From: Coptodactyla brooksi
Taxonomy: Eukaryota > Arthropoda > Insecta > Coleoptera > Scarabaeidae
Length of the DNA: 25,328 nt
Reading direction: 5' to 3'
Assembly: GCA_033557675.1 (NCBI GenBank)
Contig: JAWQRM010000266.1
Span: 1-25,328, forward strand
Below, piece after piece: positions 1 to 8,787 of the stretch; position 1 is the first letter of the stretch, and each line of letters starts with the position of its first letter. The translations under genes were made by a program, and so were the position numbers. Under the pieces are notes generated by a model that had not been told where the DNA came from, made no database searches, and saw nothing but the letters and a program-made list of their open reading frames with translations.

Positions 1-59
1 ATAAAGGTAATGATTTCAAAAAGATTGAAAGAAAACACAAAAGTATAGGGAAAATGAAC

Positions 60-170
60 AGTTTTGAAATAAAAAATATTTTTCTACAGCGCTACTCCTT
101 GTTTGCTTTAGCGTATTAAATTTTCAAAATGTTCTCCATTGACTTCTTGACAAAAACCTAAAATATTAAT
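60..170 (-). mobile_element. Tail of a Tc1/mariner-type transposase (relic)
   Basis: On the minus strand the stretch reads CQEVNGEHFENLIR and then a stop. This resembles the closing C-x(4)-G-x-HFE-x-L signature of many insect Tc1/mariner-superfamily transposases. Nothing else of this copy can be followed with confidence. It faces the plus-strand relic that begins at about 240 and seems to belong to the same family, since that copy ends in a similar QEANGE motif. Assignment rests on a short motif only. Confidence 0.4.
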
Positions 171-239
171 CACATTCGGTTTTCTACAGTATTTTGTTGC
201 AATTAAACAAAAACATCATACATAACCGAAATAATAAAT

Positions 240-935
240 AATCAGTAAATATATATCAATGTTGGCAGAGAAATTGGACATGTTAAATCATTAAAAAGAA
301 AGCCTACTTTCGTAGACAATCATATAAAGATAAATATTTTATTAAATGTACAAGAGAATCAAATGTTAAGTTCACGTCAAATTGCCCGGGAAAATAACGT
401 CTGTCATAAAACTGTTTTAAAGTGCTTCCATGATGCAAAACTGTATCCATACAAAATGATGTTTGCCCAGGAACTATCAGAAGACGACCAGACCGTAGAC
501 TGCAGTTCTGCAAAGAAATGATCCAGAAGCTGGACAGAAATGAGGTAGCTCTTGAGAATGTTCTTTTTTCTGACGAATCAACTTTCACGTTGAACGGGGA
601 AGTAAATCGGCAGAACTGTAGACATTGGTCAGAACATTGGATCATTGGGTGCGTGAGGCACATACCCAATATTCCGAAAAAGTAAATATTTGGGCAAACG
701 AAATCTTTAGGAATAAATGGATTGGACGCAGAGGTACCATTGAGTGGCCAGCCAGATCACCAGACCTTAACATTTTAGATTTTTTTCTGTGGGGTTATCT
801 TAAGAGCAAAGTGTATACAACAAAACCAAATTACATTGAGAACCTCAAAAATAGAATACGCACAGATATAGACAATATTTCACCCCAACTTTAAGAGAAA
901 GTTAGACAAGAAGCCAATGGAGAATGGAGATACAG
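240..935 (+). pseudogene. Tc1/mariner-superfamily transposase, decayed and internally deleted
   Basis: Across shifting plus-strand frames one can read an N-terminal helix-turn-helix part (SSRQIARENNVCHKTVLK), then LFSDESTFTLNGEVNRQNCR, which carries the first catalytic Asp in SDE. After that come WIGRRGTIEWPARSPDL and LDFFLWGYLKSKVYTTKP, the usual C-terminal signature. The central part with the second Asp (the FQQDGA-like segment) is missing: the reading jumps from KVNIWAN to EIFRNKWIG. With frameshifts near 500 and 635 and this deletion it cannot code for an active enzyme. The end at about 932 reads acagggtgttccattt, a plausible terminal inverted repeat. It lies downstream of slingshot exon 1, probably inside that gene's intron. 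Confidence 0.8.
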
Positions 936-1111
936 GGTGTTCCATTTAAAAAAATGACATATCTAATACATGGATCACTCTGTATCTCCATTGGCTTCTT
1001 GTCTAACTTTCCCTAAAAGTTGGGGTGAAATATTGTCTATATCTGTGCGTATTCTATCTTTGAGGTTCTCAATGTAATTTGGTTTTGTTGCATACACTTT
1101 GCTCTTGAGAA
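802..1111. repeat. Tail-to-tail palindrome of a transposase 3' end
   Basis: The segment 802-940 reappears almost exactly as its reverse complement at about 970-1108, for example cttaagagcaaagtgtat at 802 against its complement near 1105. The centre lies near 955. Differences between arms are few substitutions plus small indels, so the inverted copy is much younger than the internal deletion of the transposase itself. The arms include the WGYLKSKVY coding segment and the putative transposon end. Confidence 0.85.
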
Positions 1112-1154
1112 ATGATTTTTATATATAAAAATCATTTTATTCCATAAGTGGTAT

Positions 1155-1235
1155 CCTCACTGTACATGTACTTAAGTACGTACAATTGTACATACATATA
1201 AGTACATATGTATGTGCTATACATGCATAGATACT
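1155..1235. repeat. TACATA-rich low-complexity tract
   Basis: The stretch consists of overlapping tacata, gtac and atgtat words, many of them self-complementary. It is a simple-sequence tract with no coding content. The surrounding 1112-1850 shows no recognisable gene and is probably intron or intergenic sequence on the slingshot side. Confidence 0.5.
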
Positions 1236-1883
1236 AAACAAAAAACCGGTTTCAAAAACCTGGCTGCTTTAATTTGCGAGACCTCCAGACTAAACATCGA
1301 AAAAAAACTCATCCTGTATATTGCCATAGCAAAAGTTAAGGTATGGTGAACAGACGTCCTTGTCCACAAGATCGGAGATTATTATTATACCTAAGCGAAA
1401 AAAAAACACAATGTAAAGATGAAATGCGATTGTTCCATTGAAATTGAAACCCAGTGAACCGCCAGCCCTCACAACCCCCTATTACCTGAAGACCTGGGAG
1501 CTTTTGTTTGTATAGAGACATCTGTTCTGGGTTGCTGGGTAACACGAAAAAAAAATGATATACAAACACGTCGATTTCCCATCAACAGAATAAATGCACA
1601 ATGAAAAATACCCACGATCCGAAAATGTTACGCAAAACATTATACCTGGCTATTTATTTATAATGTGTTCATCACGTAATGATCTATTCGTGTAACACAA
1701 AAGAAATATATGTTATTTGACATTTAAATTTGTTGGCCCAGTACTCAAAGGAGGGAAGTACATTTATCACTAGGTTGGTGTTCAAGGCATGAGGAAGCAT
1801 GACACAACCGTCTCAACCTGAGTTTGATGGGTTTTTATTTATTTTTAATAAATTATTAACTTAAACGAAACAAACTTACTTCT

Positions 1884-2074
1884 GTTCTTGTTAGGCTGCG
1901 TATTCGAGCTCTTAAGGACCTCTTGGGCATAGACCAGGGAGGTCGATCATTATTTGTATTACTTCTAGCAGCGCACAATATACTATCCCAGGGCGAGGGA
2001 GGGTTTGGAGCCCTTGGAGGAGGCAAAATATGCAACATTTTCACACTCACTCTCAAACAAGATTCAACTTTCAC
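1884..2074 (-). CDS. Possible alternative first exon of slingshot (weak)
   Basis: A minus-strand open frame contains a proline-rich start (HILPPPRAPNPPSPWD) and a basic stretch (MPKRSLRARIRSLTRTE), and runs into a strong splice donor, gaa|gtaagt, near 1883-1889. The donor is in phase 0, the same phase as the donor of the neighbouring slingshot exon 1 upstream on this strand, so it could serve as an alternative first exon or an inserted exon. I do not recognise the peptide in any slingshot family member, and an open frame of 72 codons can arise by chance. The start codon is uncertain: there is a choice of two Met codons, at 2074 and about 2038. Confidence 0.25.
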
Positions 2075-2109
2075 AAAGTCATAAGTTACATTGTCATCTC
2101 ACACCAAAA

Positions 2110-2130
2110 ATAATAATAATAATAATAATA
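2110..2130. repeat. (TAA)n microsatellite
   Basis: Seven uninterrupted taa units follow an A-run at 2105-2109. A short plus-strand open frame over it reads poly-Ile or poly-Asn depending on frame, which is simply the repeat and not a gene. Confidence 0.9.
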
Positions 2131-2708
2131 GCAACGCGAAGTTCATTAACGACTTATGTTATTGTTATCTTCTACGCTTATTCGTACCGTCCTCTTACGC
2201 CGACCAAACGAAACTGTCAAGAGAAACGGGCATCGCACGAAATCAGCATGAAGTGGCTACACTAGCGCCACACGGCGGCAACTAAAAACCCTACTACCGT
2301 TACGTTGTTTTATAACCAAAAAAGGAATATTTTCTACATTTAAGGAATAAAATCAAGAAAAATCTCCCTTTCTTTTCAGATTTCCATCGGACTTTAATCT
2401 AGATCGTTATTATCGACTTCTTAGCTACTTATTGCGAAGCCTTTAACGATAATTTTGTCACGAAAACAGCGAAATTCGTGACTAATAAGGTTATGTGACT
2501 AATCCAACTTAAACCACATCGAAATCGTTTAAATAAAAATAATTTGCACGTAAAAAATAAAGAATTAACTTCAACAGGTTATTATCTAAAACAAATATAC
2601 ACATAAACAAAGTCTAACACTCCCAAACAAAAGATCGTAACATTTTAACTTAAAACTGCCACAAACCCACCCGTGCAACTGAAGGGTAAATATAAAATGA
2701 GTACTCAC

Positions 2709-2762
2709 GATCTGTGGTGAATTGTTACTGCTAGGGCTCCTTTGTACTGTGACCAAAGCCAT
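2709..2762 (-). CDS. ssh: Slingshot protein phosphatase, first coding exon (partial gene)
   Basis: Slingshot is the phosphatase that removes the inhibitory phosphate from cofilin and so controls actin turnover in the cytoplasm. Only the first coding exon is seen: it reads MALVTVQRSPSSNNSPQI and ends at a good donor, atc|gtgagt (phase 0). The MALVT(V/L)QRSP start is highly characteristic of slingshot proteins from insects to mammals (family knowledge), which is why I accept so short an exon. The rest of the gene, including the SSH-N and dual-specificity phosphatase domains, is not in the window and must lie to the left, beyond position 1, after a long intron containing the transposon relics at 1-1110. 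It is head to head with SBDS. Confidence 0.72.
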
Positions 2763-3269
2763 TGTAATTTTAACTACGTGAAAAACTGGGTCTAAAAACC
2801 ATCTGAAGCCCGCACTAATGTTAACTCTCACAAACTAACAGCACACCACAGCATTTGACACTATACAAAACAGAACGTCATGTTAATTGTCATGTTCGTT
2901 ATTTTTCATTTTGACTATCGCACTATATTTTTGATGTTATTCCCGATATCCCACCAATCCCCACGGAGATTAAAAACGACTGTTAAACGACGACGTTGGC
3001 GACATCTATGGGCGCTGGCAACAACTCGGCATGGTAATGCAACTAAAATCTATTATTTCTTTTTAAATTAACCAATACTCGTTGCCTTTAATTTACTACG
3101 CTAGAGGTAATAAATGTCGGGAACGTTCACATTTTAAACATTTCGTTTTGACGAAAACGAATTGAATTTAACCGCACTTTGACATTCTATCCAATTTTAC
3201 GGTTGCACAACGTGATGAAATGTCAGTTTGTTTAACTTCTAATTTCAAGCCGTGTAAAATTGTGAAAAA
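2763..3269. promoter_or_regulatory. Shared divergent promoter region of slingshot and SBDS
   Basis: The 507 bp between the slingshot start codon (minus strand) and the SBDS start codon (plus strand) must hold the 5' UTRs and promoters of both. It is less AT-rich than the surrounding introns, with a patch around 2985-3040 (gacgacgttggcgacatct). I see no convincing TATA box placed for either gene. Bidirectional function is inferred from layout alone. Confidence 0.5.
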
Positions 3270-6200
3270 ATGTCCCAAATCTTCACTCCGACGAATCAAA
3301 TACGATTAACAAACGTCGCCGTAGTTCGCATGAAGAAGGGTGGAAAGAGATTTGAAATCGCATGTTACAAAAACAAAGCGATTTCCTGGAGGAATAACGT
3401 GTAAGTGTATCAACTAACAAGATTGTTTTTTATATGGGTAAAGATTAAATACGAACTCGCCGTGCAATTCGAGACAATATTAAGTTACTTTCAGGGTTAT
3501 AATTGGGCTGAGCTCGACAAGAACTGTACGTTATCAAGTAATATTATCGACAAACTGTTTTACGTTAAAACAAACGTAGTTCAAAATTTTTCTTTCTGTA
3601 ATAATAACTAGACATAGTTGTTTACTATAAGCCAGAGGTTCTTAAGCTTTTGTTCGCTTACCACTGTTTGAGTGCTCCTGCTGTAGACATTTAATGCAGG
3701 GCTTTCAGAAATGTTTAAGTCCCACATGACCGCAACTGATTAGGCAACCAAACTTGCAGTATGGTAATGATTAAAATAAAACACCCTAACTGTTACAATT
3801 GAGGAAAAGAAATATTCATTATTATCAAAGGGCACATTGAATCCTATAGTATTAAGCAAGCGAAAATTGCATATTTGTTAATTATGAAAGCTCTCTGCAT
3901 TTGCTGTGACTAATCTAAAACATTAATTTGAAAGTCATGAACAGCTGTGTTTGAAATGTGAAGATCTGGTTATTTTTTAGTGACACACACACATAAAAAA
4001 GTATTGCAATATTACAATTTATTGTATAATAAATATTTATTTTATTATTTATTATATTTTTTACATATTTGTATTGTTCCTGGAGACTATCTTCTGTATA
4101 TTGCCACATATGCATACTCAACTCCTAAATTTGACATGGAATTGTTACATAACATACAGTAGCATTTCTAGACGAGTAAGTTGATATAATTTCAGATTAT
4201 GTAAATAATTTTGAGACACCTTAATCCCAATAATGTAAACTATTCTACTGCTTTTATATACAGGGTGCGGCAGGGCATGTTCCTTATTTTAAAAATAAAT
4301 AACACAAACAGTATAGGAGATATCAGTTTAATTTTTTTACCATGTTACGGAGAGACATTTAAAGTTTTTATTTATTATGTTTTAAAAATTATTTCATTAA
4401 GGTGGCCTCCGTTCTGGCCAATGCATTGAGATGTTGATTTTTGAAGCTTCTCTCCATTCTTTTCAGCATATTGACGGATATGTTGTCGATAGCAGCTTCA
4501 ATATTGTTCTACAGTTGAGGCAGGGTCCTTGGGCGGTGGGTGTAAACTAGGAATTTCAGATAGCCCCACGAAAAGAAAAGTCACACGATAGGCCACTGAA
4601 GATTGGCTTGCAGGATTTGTGCAGGATGGCCGTGGCGCTATTCTGCTGAAAGCAGACATCCTTCACATCCATTTCTTCAAGTTTTTGTAAAAAAAGAAAA
4701 AACGCTAAAAGAACTTGAAGAAATTGATGTGATGGACGTCTGGTTTCCTTGTGACTTTTCTTTGTGAGGCAATGTGAAATTCCTAGTTTACACCGACCGC
4801 CCAAGGACCCTACCTCAACTGCAGAACAATATTGAAGCTGTTGATATGCTGGAAAAAGTTTGACGGACCATGTCAGCATCCTCAGAAGAGTTCGAGACAA
4901 ATGATAGAAAAAGGGGTTTTACGTTTTATTTTGTACTAAAGGTTAAGAAGTTTAAACATTTGCCCTCACTACACTATAACGGTGGACTACACTATTTAAG
5001 TGGACCTTTTAATCACAACCACAAGATTAACGTAGATAACGTAAAATTACTTCGAAACGTCGTCCAACAACAGATTCTTCTGAAGATTGCTTCAATGGAC
5101 TGAAACCGCTTAAGCCAATAAAAATAAAATTAAAAGCCAGAGGATTATTATTTACTTAGAAGTAACAAGGTATCTCCTTCTTTTTATCAAGCTACAAATG
5201 TACATGAAACAACTGTTTAATACAAAACAATATAAGATGTTTTGTATTGTTTTGTATAAAATGTTTTATATTAAACAGTTGTTTCATGTACATTTGTAGC
5301 TTGAACCCTGAAGAAAAATAAATATGATTCGAAAGCTTGGTAAAAAGAAGGAGGAGGTTTTTATTTGTTTCCTTAAGGCTGGTTCCTGATACCTTATTAC
5401 TTCTAAGTGCCTAACTGTACAGCTGGTATAATTCCTAATTATTATTTTCCTACTTCATAATTTATTTTATAATAAATGTTTATTTATTGATGAATATTAA
5501 TTTTGTTCCCTTCAAAATAGTCCCCATAAGATAAAATGCACTTGTACCAATGGTTTTTCCAATCTTTGAAGCATTTCTGGAATGCAATTTTTGCATGGCT
5601 TTTAGTCCCTTCACTGATTCTCTTATCCCATAGGGGGTTATAGGAAGTTTATAATATGAAGGCTGAGATCATAGCAGTGTTGTTTTAGACCAAAAATTCA
5701 TGAACAAACAGTGAATTGTGAGCATGTACATTATCGTGATGCAATTCCTACAGTTTGTTTCGCCACAAATTTGCATTTTCTTTGGATTGTTTAACACAAA
5801 TGGCATAAAATTTCCAGGTAGTGCTCCTTATTAACCCTACGACCTGGTGCCAAGAATTCATGGCATACTGTGCCGTTTAACTCGATAAAACAGTGAGCAG
5901 AACCTTCACATGTGATCGAACTTTTTTTTTTACTTCTTTACTTATTACAATCTGTCACACTAGATAGACATTCAGTAATATTTGTGTTAACAGTAAATTA
6001 TGACGTGCAAAGACCATATTCAGTACTGCGTCCTTATAAATAAAATTATAATTAACTTATAATTATAATTGTTATTTATAAGTATAATCAGTTAACTCAT
6101 TTGTGTATATACTCGTCACTTGGCCAGGTCTTGCGGGATTGTTCGTTTGAGTCTACGAGGTGCCAGCTTCGTCATTAAATCGGTTGTTAATGTGTTTGGA

Positions 6201-7136
6201 GCATGGAGGTGTCTGGAACTTTCTCACATTTTCTTACTATTCTTATTACTTCTTTTTTCGATTTTGCTATTAACGTCAAATCATCAACAATTGCCATACA
6301 TTAGTGCTCATTGTTAAAGATTAACATTAATTATTAATTTTACTTGACTGTTCCTTGTGACTTCCTCCAAAACCAAATTAAACAACACAGTTGACAATAG
6401 AATCATTTTCTTAACACCTTTTCCTTAATTCATGCTTATTTTTTGTGCATTGCACATTTGAAGAAATCAGGGTTAATAGTTCATTGTACATTTTGTTCTG
6501 TGTTACAGTGAGAAGGACATAGATGAAGTCCTACAAACCCACACGGTATTCTTGAACGTCTCCAAAGGGCAAGTAGCAAAAAAGGAGGATCTTCTCAAAG
6601 CGTTCAATACAGACAACGCAACTCAAATTTGCAAACTCATTCTAGAAAAAGGGGAATTGCAGGTCTCCGACAAAGAACGTCAAAACCAACTAGAGTCCTT
6701 GTTCAAAGATATCGCAACTACAGTAGCCGACAAATGCTTAAATCCCGAACTTAAACGCCCATATCCCGCAACGATGATAGAGAAGGCTATGAGAGATGTG
6801 CATTATTCAGTCAAACCGAATCAGAGTGCGAAACAACAAGCTCTTGCTGTTATCAAGCTGTTGAAGGAATCAATTCCTATTGAGCGTGCTCAGATGCGAC
6901 TAAGGGTAACTTTAAAAGGAAAGGACACGAAGAAGTTGAAAGACAAGTTGACGAAATTGGAGAAAATTGAAATTGAAAATGAAGATCGCACTGGTGATGA
7001 ATTGTGTCTAACGTTTTTAGTTGACCCCGGACACTACAGGGACATCGACGAAATGATTAGGAAGGAAACTAAAGGAACTGGATTATTGGAGATTCTGTCA
7101 TATAAAGAAATGGTGTTAGGTGATGAATATTTGTAA
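3270..7136 (+). CDS. SBDS: SBDS ribosome maturation factor, two exons (3270-3400, 6509-7136)
   Basis: SBDS works with the GTPase EFL1 to release eIF6 from the late cytoplasmic 60S ribosomal subunit. Exon 1 starts MSQIFTPTNQIRLTNVAVVR and ends inside a Val codon at the donor gt|gtaagt. Exon 2 begins after ttacag and completes VEKDIDEVLQTHTVFLNVSK. Joined, the frame gives 252 residues, against 250 in human SBDS, so it looks full length. The N-terminal domain (RFEIACYKNKAISWRNNV, LNVSKGQVAKKEDLLKAF), the central helical part (DKCLNPELKRPYPATMIEKA, VHYSVKPNQSAKQQAL) and the C-terminal ferredoxin-like part (LTFLVDPGHYRDIDEMIRKE, TKGTGLLEIL) all match the family in order. No frameshift or stop is present. 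The 3108-bp intron is filled with repeats described separately. The gene shares a divergent promoter with slingshot and ends with a poly(A) signal 33 bp past the stop. Confidence 0.97.
3699..3885. repeat. Dispersed repeat R1, copy 1
   Basis: This segment in the SBDS intron is a direct-orientation copy of 9289-9522 in the LYRM9 intron. Shared runs include gtaatgattaaaataaaa and taggcaaccaaacttgca. This copy lacks about 50 bases that are present in the other copy (around 9388-9440). No open frame or terminal repeats are visible, so the element class is unknown. Confidence 0.85.
4259..4690 (-). mobile_element. Tc1/mariner-type transposase 3' end with terminal repeat (relic, minus strand)
   Basis: The left edge reads tacagggtgcggcagggcat, a typical Tc1/mariner-type terminal inverted repeat. 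Inward from it, the minus strand reads the end of a transposase: LEEMDVKDVCFQQNSAT (the FQQ-D/N segment of the second catalytic site, with Asn where Asp is expected), DFSFRGAI after CKPIFSGLSC, then in a shifted frame LKFLVYTHRPRTLPQL and NNIEAAIDNISVNMLKRME. Stops and shifts interrupt it. It lies inside the SBDS intron and is joined at about 4690 to an inverted partial copy of itself. Confidence 0.75.
4700..4862 (+). mobile_element. Inverted partial copy of the same transposase tail
   Basis: The plus strand reads KELEEIDVMDVWF, then CDFSL, then VKFLVYTDRPRTLPQL and QNNIEAVDMLEKV. This is the same protein segment as the minus-strand relic to its left, but lacking the part between VWF and CDF that the other copy keeps. 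At DNA level the arm around 4765-4845 (aattcctagtttacacc) is the complement of 4486-4560. The copy stops near 4862 without a terminal repeat. The following open frame at 4870-5103 has no recognisable content. Confidence 0.75.
5154..5408. mobile_element. Foldback element / MITE with perfect 34-bp inner arms
   Basis: Outer inverted ends are acttagaagtaacaaggtat at 5154 and its near-complement at 5388-5408 (gataccttattacttctaag). Inside are two perfect 34-nt complementary arms, 5189-5222 and 5269-5302, separated by a 46-nt loop that is itself partly self-complementary. The right half carries about 35 extra bases between the outer and inner arm. There is no coding capacity. The structure fits a miniature inverted-repeat or foldback element inserted in the SBDS intron. 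Confidence 0.75.
5484..5925 (-). pseudogene. mariner transposase, 3' half, decayed
   Basis: Minus-strand frames give LAPGRRVNKEHYLEIL, LKQHCYDLS (matching the K-NN-T-V-M segment), and the tail NAFQKCFKDWKNHWYKCI followed by LSYGDYFEGNKINI and a stop. This is the standard end of mariner transposases, where a W-(K/R)-KC-I...GDYFEG tail is typical (family knowledge). The middle, including the HHDNA-like second Asp motif, is scrambled by stops and indels. It is in the SBDS intron, opposite to the host gene. Confidence 0.75.
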
Positions 7137-7168
7137 TATGATTCGTCATTGTCGTTATTTATTTATGA

Positions 7169-7174
7169 AATAAA
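7169..7174 (+). terminator. SBDS poly(A) signal AATAAA
   Basis: AATAAA lies 33 bp after the SBDS stop codon, the normal position for a polyadenylation signal. From here to about 8080 I see no gene: the sequence is AT-rich with only short unsupported open frames. Confidence 0.75.
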
Positions 7175-8079
7175 CCGTTATTTCTAAGTGAATGAATTCT
7201 TATTCCACATTTCTAAATAGCAAAAATGTTTCATACTCTAATGATTCTTTTTCTGAACCACTTGAATGTCCTTTTTATGAACAGTGCAAAATAGTTTAAC
7301 TCGCAAGAACATAATTTTGGACAGTACATTTTGACTGCAATACTGTGTAATTTTGCCAAAAGCATACTTTATGTACAGTAATCTTGTATAAACTTTTATA
7401 TTTAAAATTGTTATAGTAAGTGTATTGGTTCCTTTATACAGTCTGTTTAAAATATATCTGATATAAAGATAATTTTGAGACTTTGTGCTTGCCCTGAAAG
7501 GGTATTTGTTAAACCAAAGATTTCACCATACTTTGTTTATTTCACCACTTCTCTCTTTTCAATTGGCAGCAAACATTTGTTGCAATTTTGATAGGGTAAA
7601 CTTTGTTGAAGCTTTTGGAAGTCGGAGTTGTCTTGTATTGGAAAATGATGTCAATCTTGCACTAGCAGATTAGGCGATTATTCTAATGGTACTATCAAGC
7701 GTAACATTACAATTAAAGAAAATTATCGTAGGATACGGTTACATTCATCGAGTTATTAAAAATCACATTCTCAATACGTTAACAGTAAATGAGGACTAGA
7801 TGAAGACTAGAACCAGGCAAATTGCATATTGGAGGTTTACGGAATTTGCGTCCATTGTTAACATTTTTGCTGGTATTTACTGCACATATTTTGACAGTGT
7901 TTGTGCATTTATCTGTGACTGCTGAGGACCAACTGGTGATGTCATACGATTCATGGCTCCCAGAGTTGATGACCAACTTATCTCTATCACAACTGTTCTT
8001 GTGAATAACTCAATGGTTGGTGATGACAGCGTAACTAGCATTAATGTTTGATATTGTATATTCGTTTTGGCAATGAAGC

Positions 8080-8520
8080 TGAGCCTCCAATAATAGTTCA
8101 AGAGCTTTCTAATGAATTGGACATAAGCAAATCAACCATTTCTGAGCATCTTTGGGTAAGTGGACAGTCAAGAATGTCAAGAAATGTGTCCCACATGCAT
8201 TAAACTAAAATAAAGAAAATTGTGCTTAAGAGGTATATTGTGGACTACTTTTACGCAACAAAAATGTACTGTTACTGCAGGAAAGCATTGCTATGAAGTT
8301 ACAATAATTGAAGAAATATCCTGCATGACAAAGCTCAATCAGCTGATTCATGACTCACCAGACCTCTCACCATTCTGAGAGACTTTGCAAGAGAAAACCC
8401 ACAACCACCAATGCAATACGCTGCTGGTACAAAACGCCCTCAAAGAATTTATCAGCTCCAGAATTTTATATTACTGGAAATAATAACTGTTTCACGATGG
8501 TAAATATGTGTAGATTTGAA
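8080..8520 (+). pseudogene. mariner-type transposase fragment, heavily decayed
   Basis: Plus-strand frames include VQELSNELDISKSTISEHLW, a good match to the mariner helix-turn-helix linker (family: LN-VS-STI--HL). These are followed by scraps resembling VPHALN, HDSPDLSPF (S-PDL-P motif) and FYITGNNNCFTM-NMCRFE (the C-terminal F-Y-GI--L--RW-KC element). Many stops. It is a strongly deleted relic in the intergenic region between SBDS and LYRM9. Confidence 0.55.
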
Positions 8521-8638
8521 TGATTTTTAATTTAATTAACAAAGTTTATTGTGAACTAAAGTATACTTATTTAGTTTGGCAATTAAAAACGACAATCTAT
8601 TTCTGTAGTGTATTAAAAAGCATTAATCCTAGTTTTAC

Positions 8639-8696
8639 AATTGAAATAATTCTTAATCAACCACTTGCTAGCAGTTCTTTGTAACTTACCAAACAT
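8639..8696 (-). pseudogene. Relic of MMAB exon 1
   Basis: The minus strand from 8696 reads MFGKLQRTASKWLIKNYFN and then a donor-like gtaaaa. The real MMAB exon 1 at 18279 reads MFRYLIPTSGKWLTKHYCK followed by gtaaga. In DNA, 22 of 27 bases match without gaps between 8643-8669 and 18226-18252. One base is lost just before the donor, so the frame no longer continues correctly. No further MMAB exons follow to the left. It sits divergently upstream of LYRM9, exactly as MMAB sits relative to the LYRM9 relic at 18.35 kb. Confidence 0.7.
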
Positions 8697-8729
8697 CAAA
8701 ATAATATTTTTTGCCTAGCTTTGTACATA

Positions 8730-8786
8730 TTAGTTGTAATGTCAAAATATTTAGGTTGTCAAAAGAGTTAGGTTAGGTTTATTTAG
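8730..8786. promoter_or_regulatory. LYRM9 upstream region, shared with the MMAB upstream region
   Basis: 46 of 57 bases match 18297-18353 without a gap. The block ends one base before the LYRM9 start codon and lies between the MMAB-like relic start codon and LYRM9. Conservation between the two copies suggests an old common promoter or 5' UTR, used in both directions. Bidirectional activity is inferred. Confidence 0.6.
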
Positions 8787-8787
8787 C

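Noticed and set aside
304..669. 121-codon open frame on the minus strand
   Set aside because: It is the shadow of the plus-strand transposase relic, whose motifs are clear in the other strand.
4870..5103. 77-codon plus-strand open frame in the SBDS intron
   Set aside because: No recognisable motif or splice context; it follows a dead transposase fragment.
6120..6317. 65-codon frame with a hydrophobic stretch
   Set aside because: Inside the SBDS intron with no domain; the hydrophobic run comes from T-rich sequence.
7822..8004. Frame with a possible signal peptide
   Set aside because: Short, T-rich and not supported by any family match; overlapping minus-strand frames look equally plausible.
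8766..8782. ttaggttagg resembling the insect telomere repeat TTAGG
   Set aside because: Only about two units, in the LYRM9 upstream region, and partly altered in the duplicate copy; chance is sufficient.
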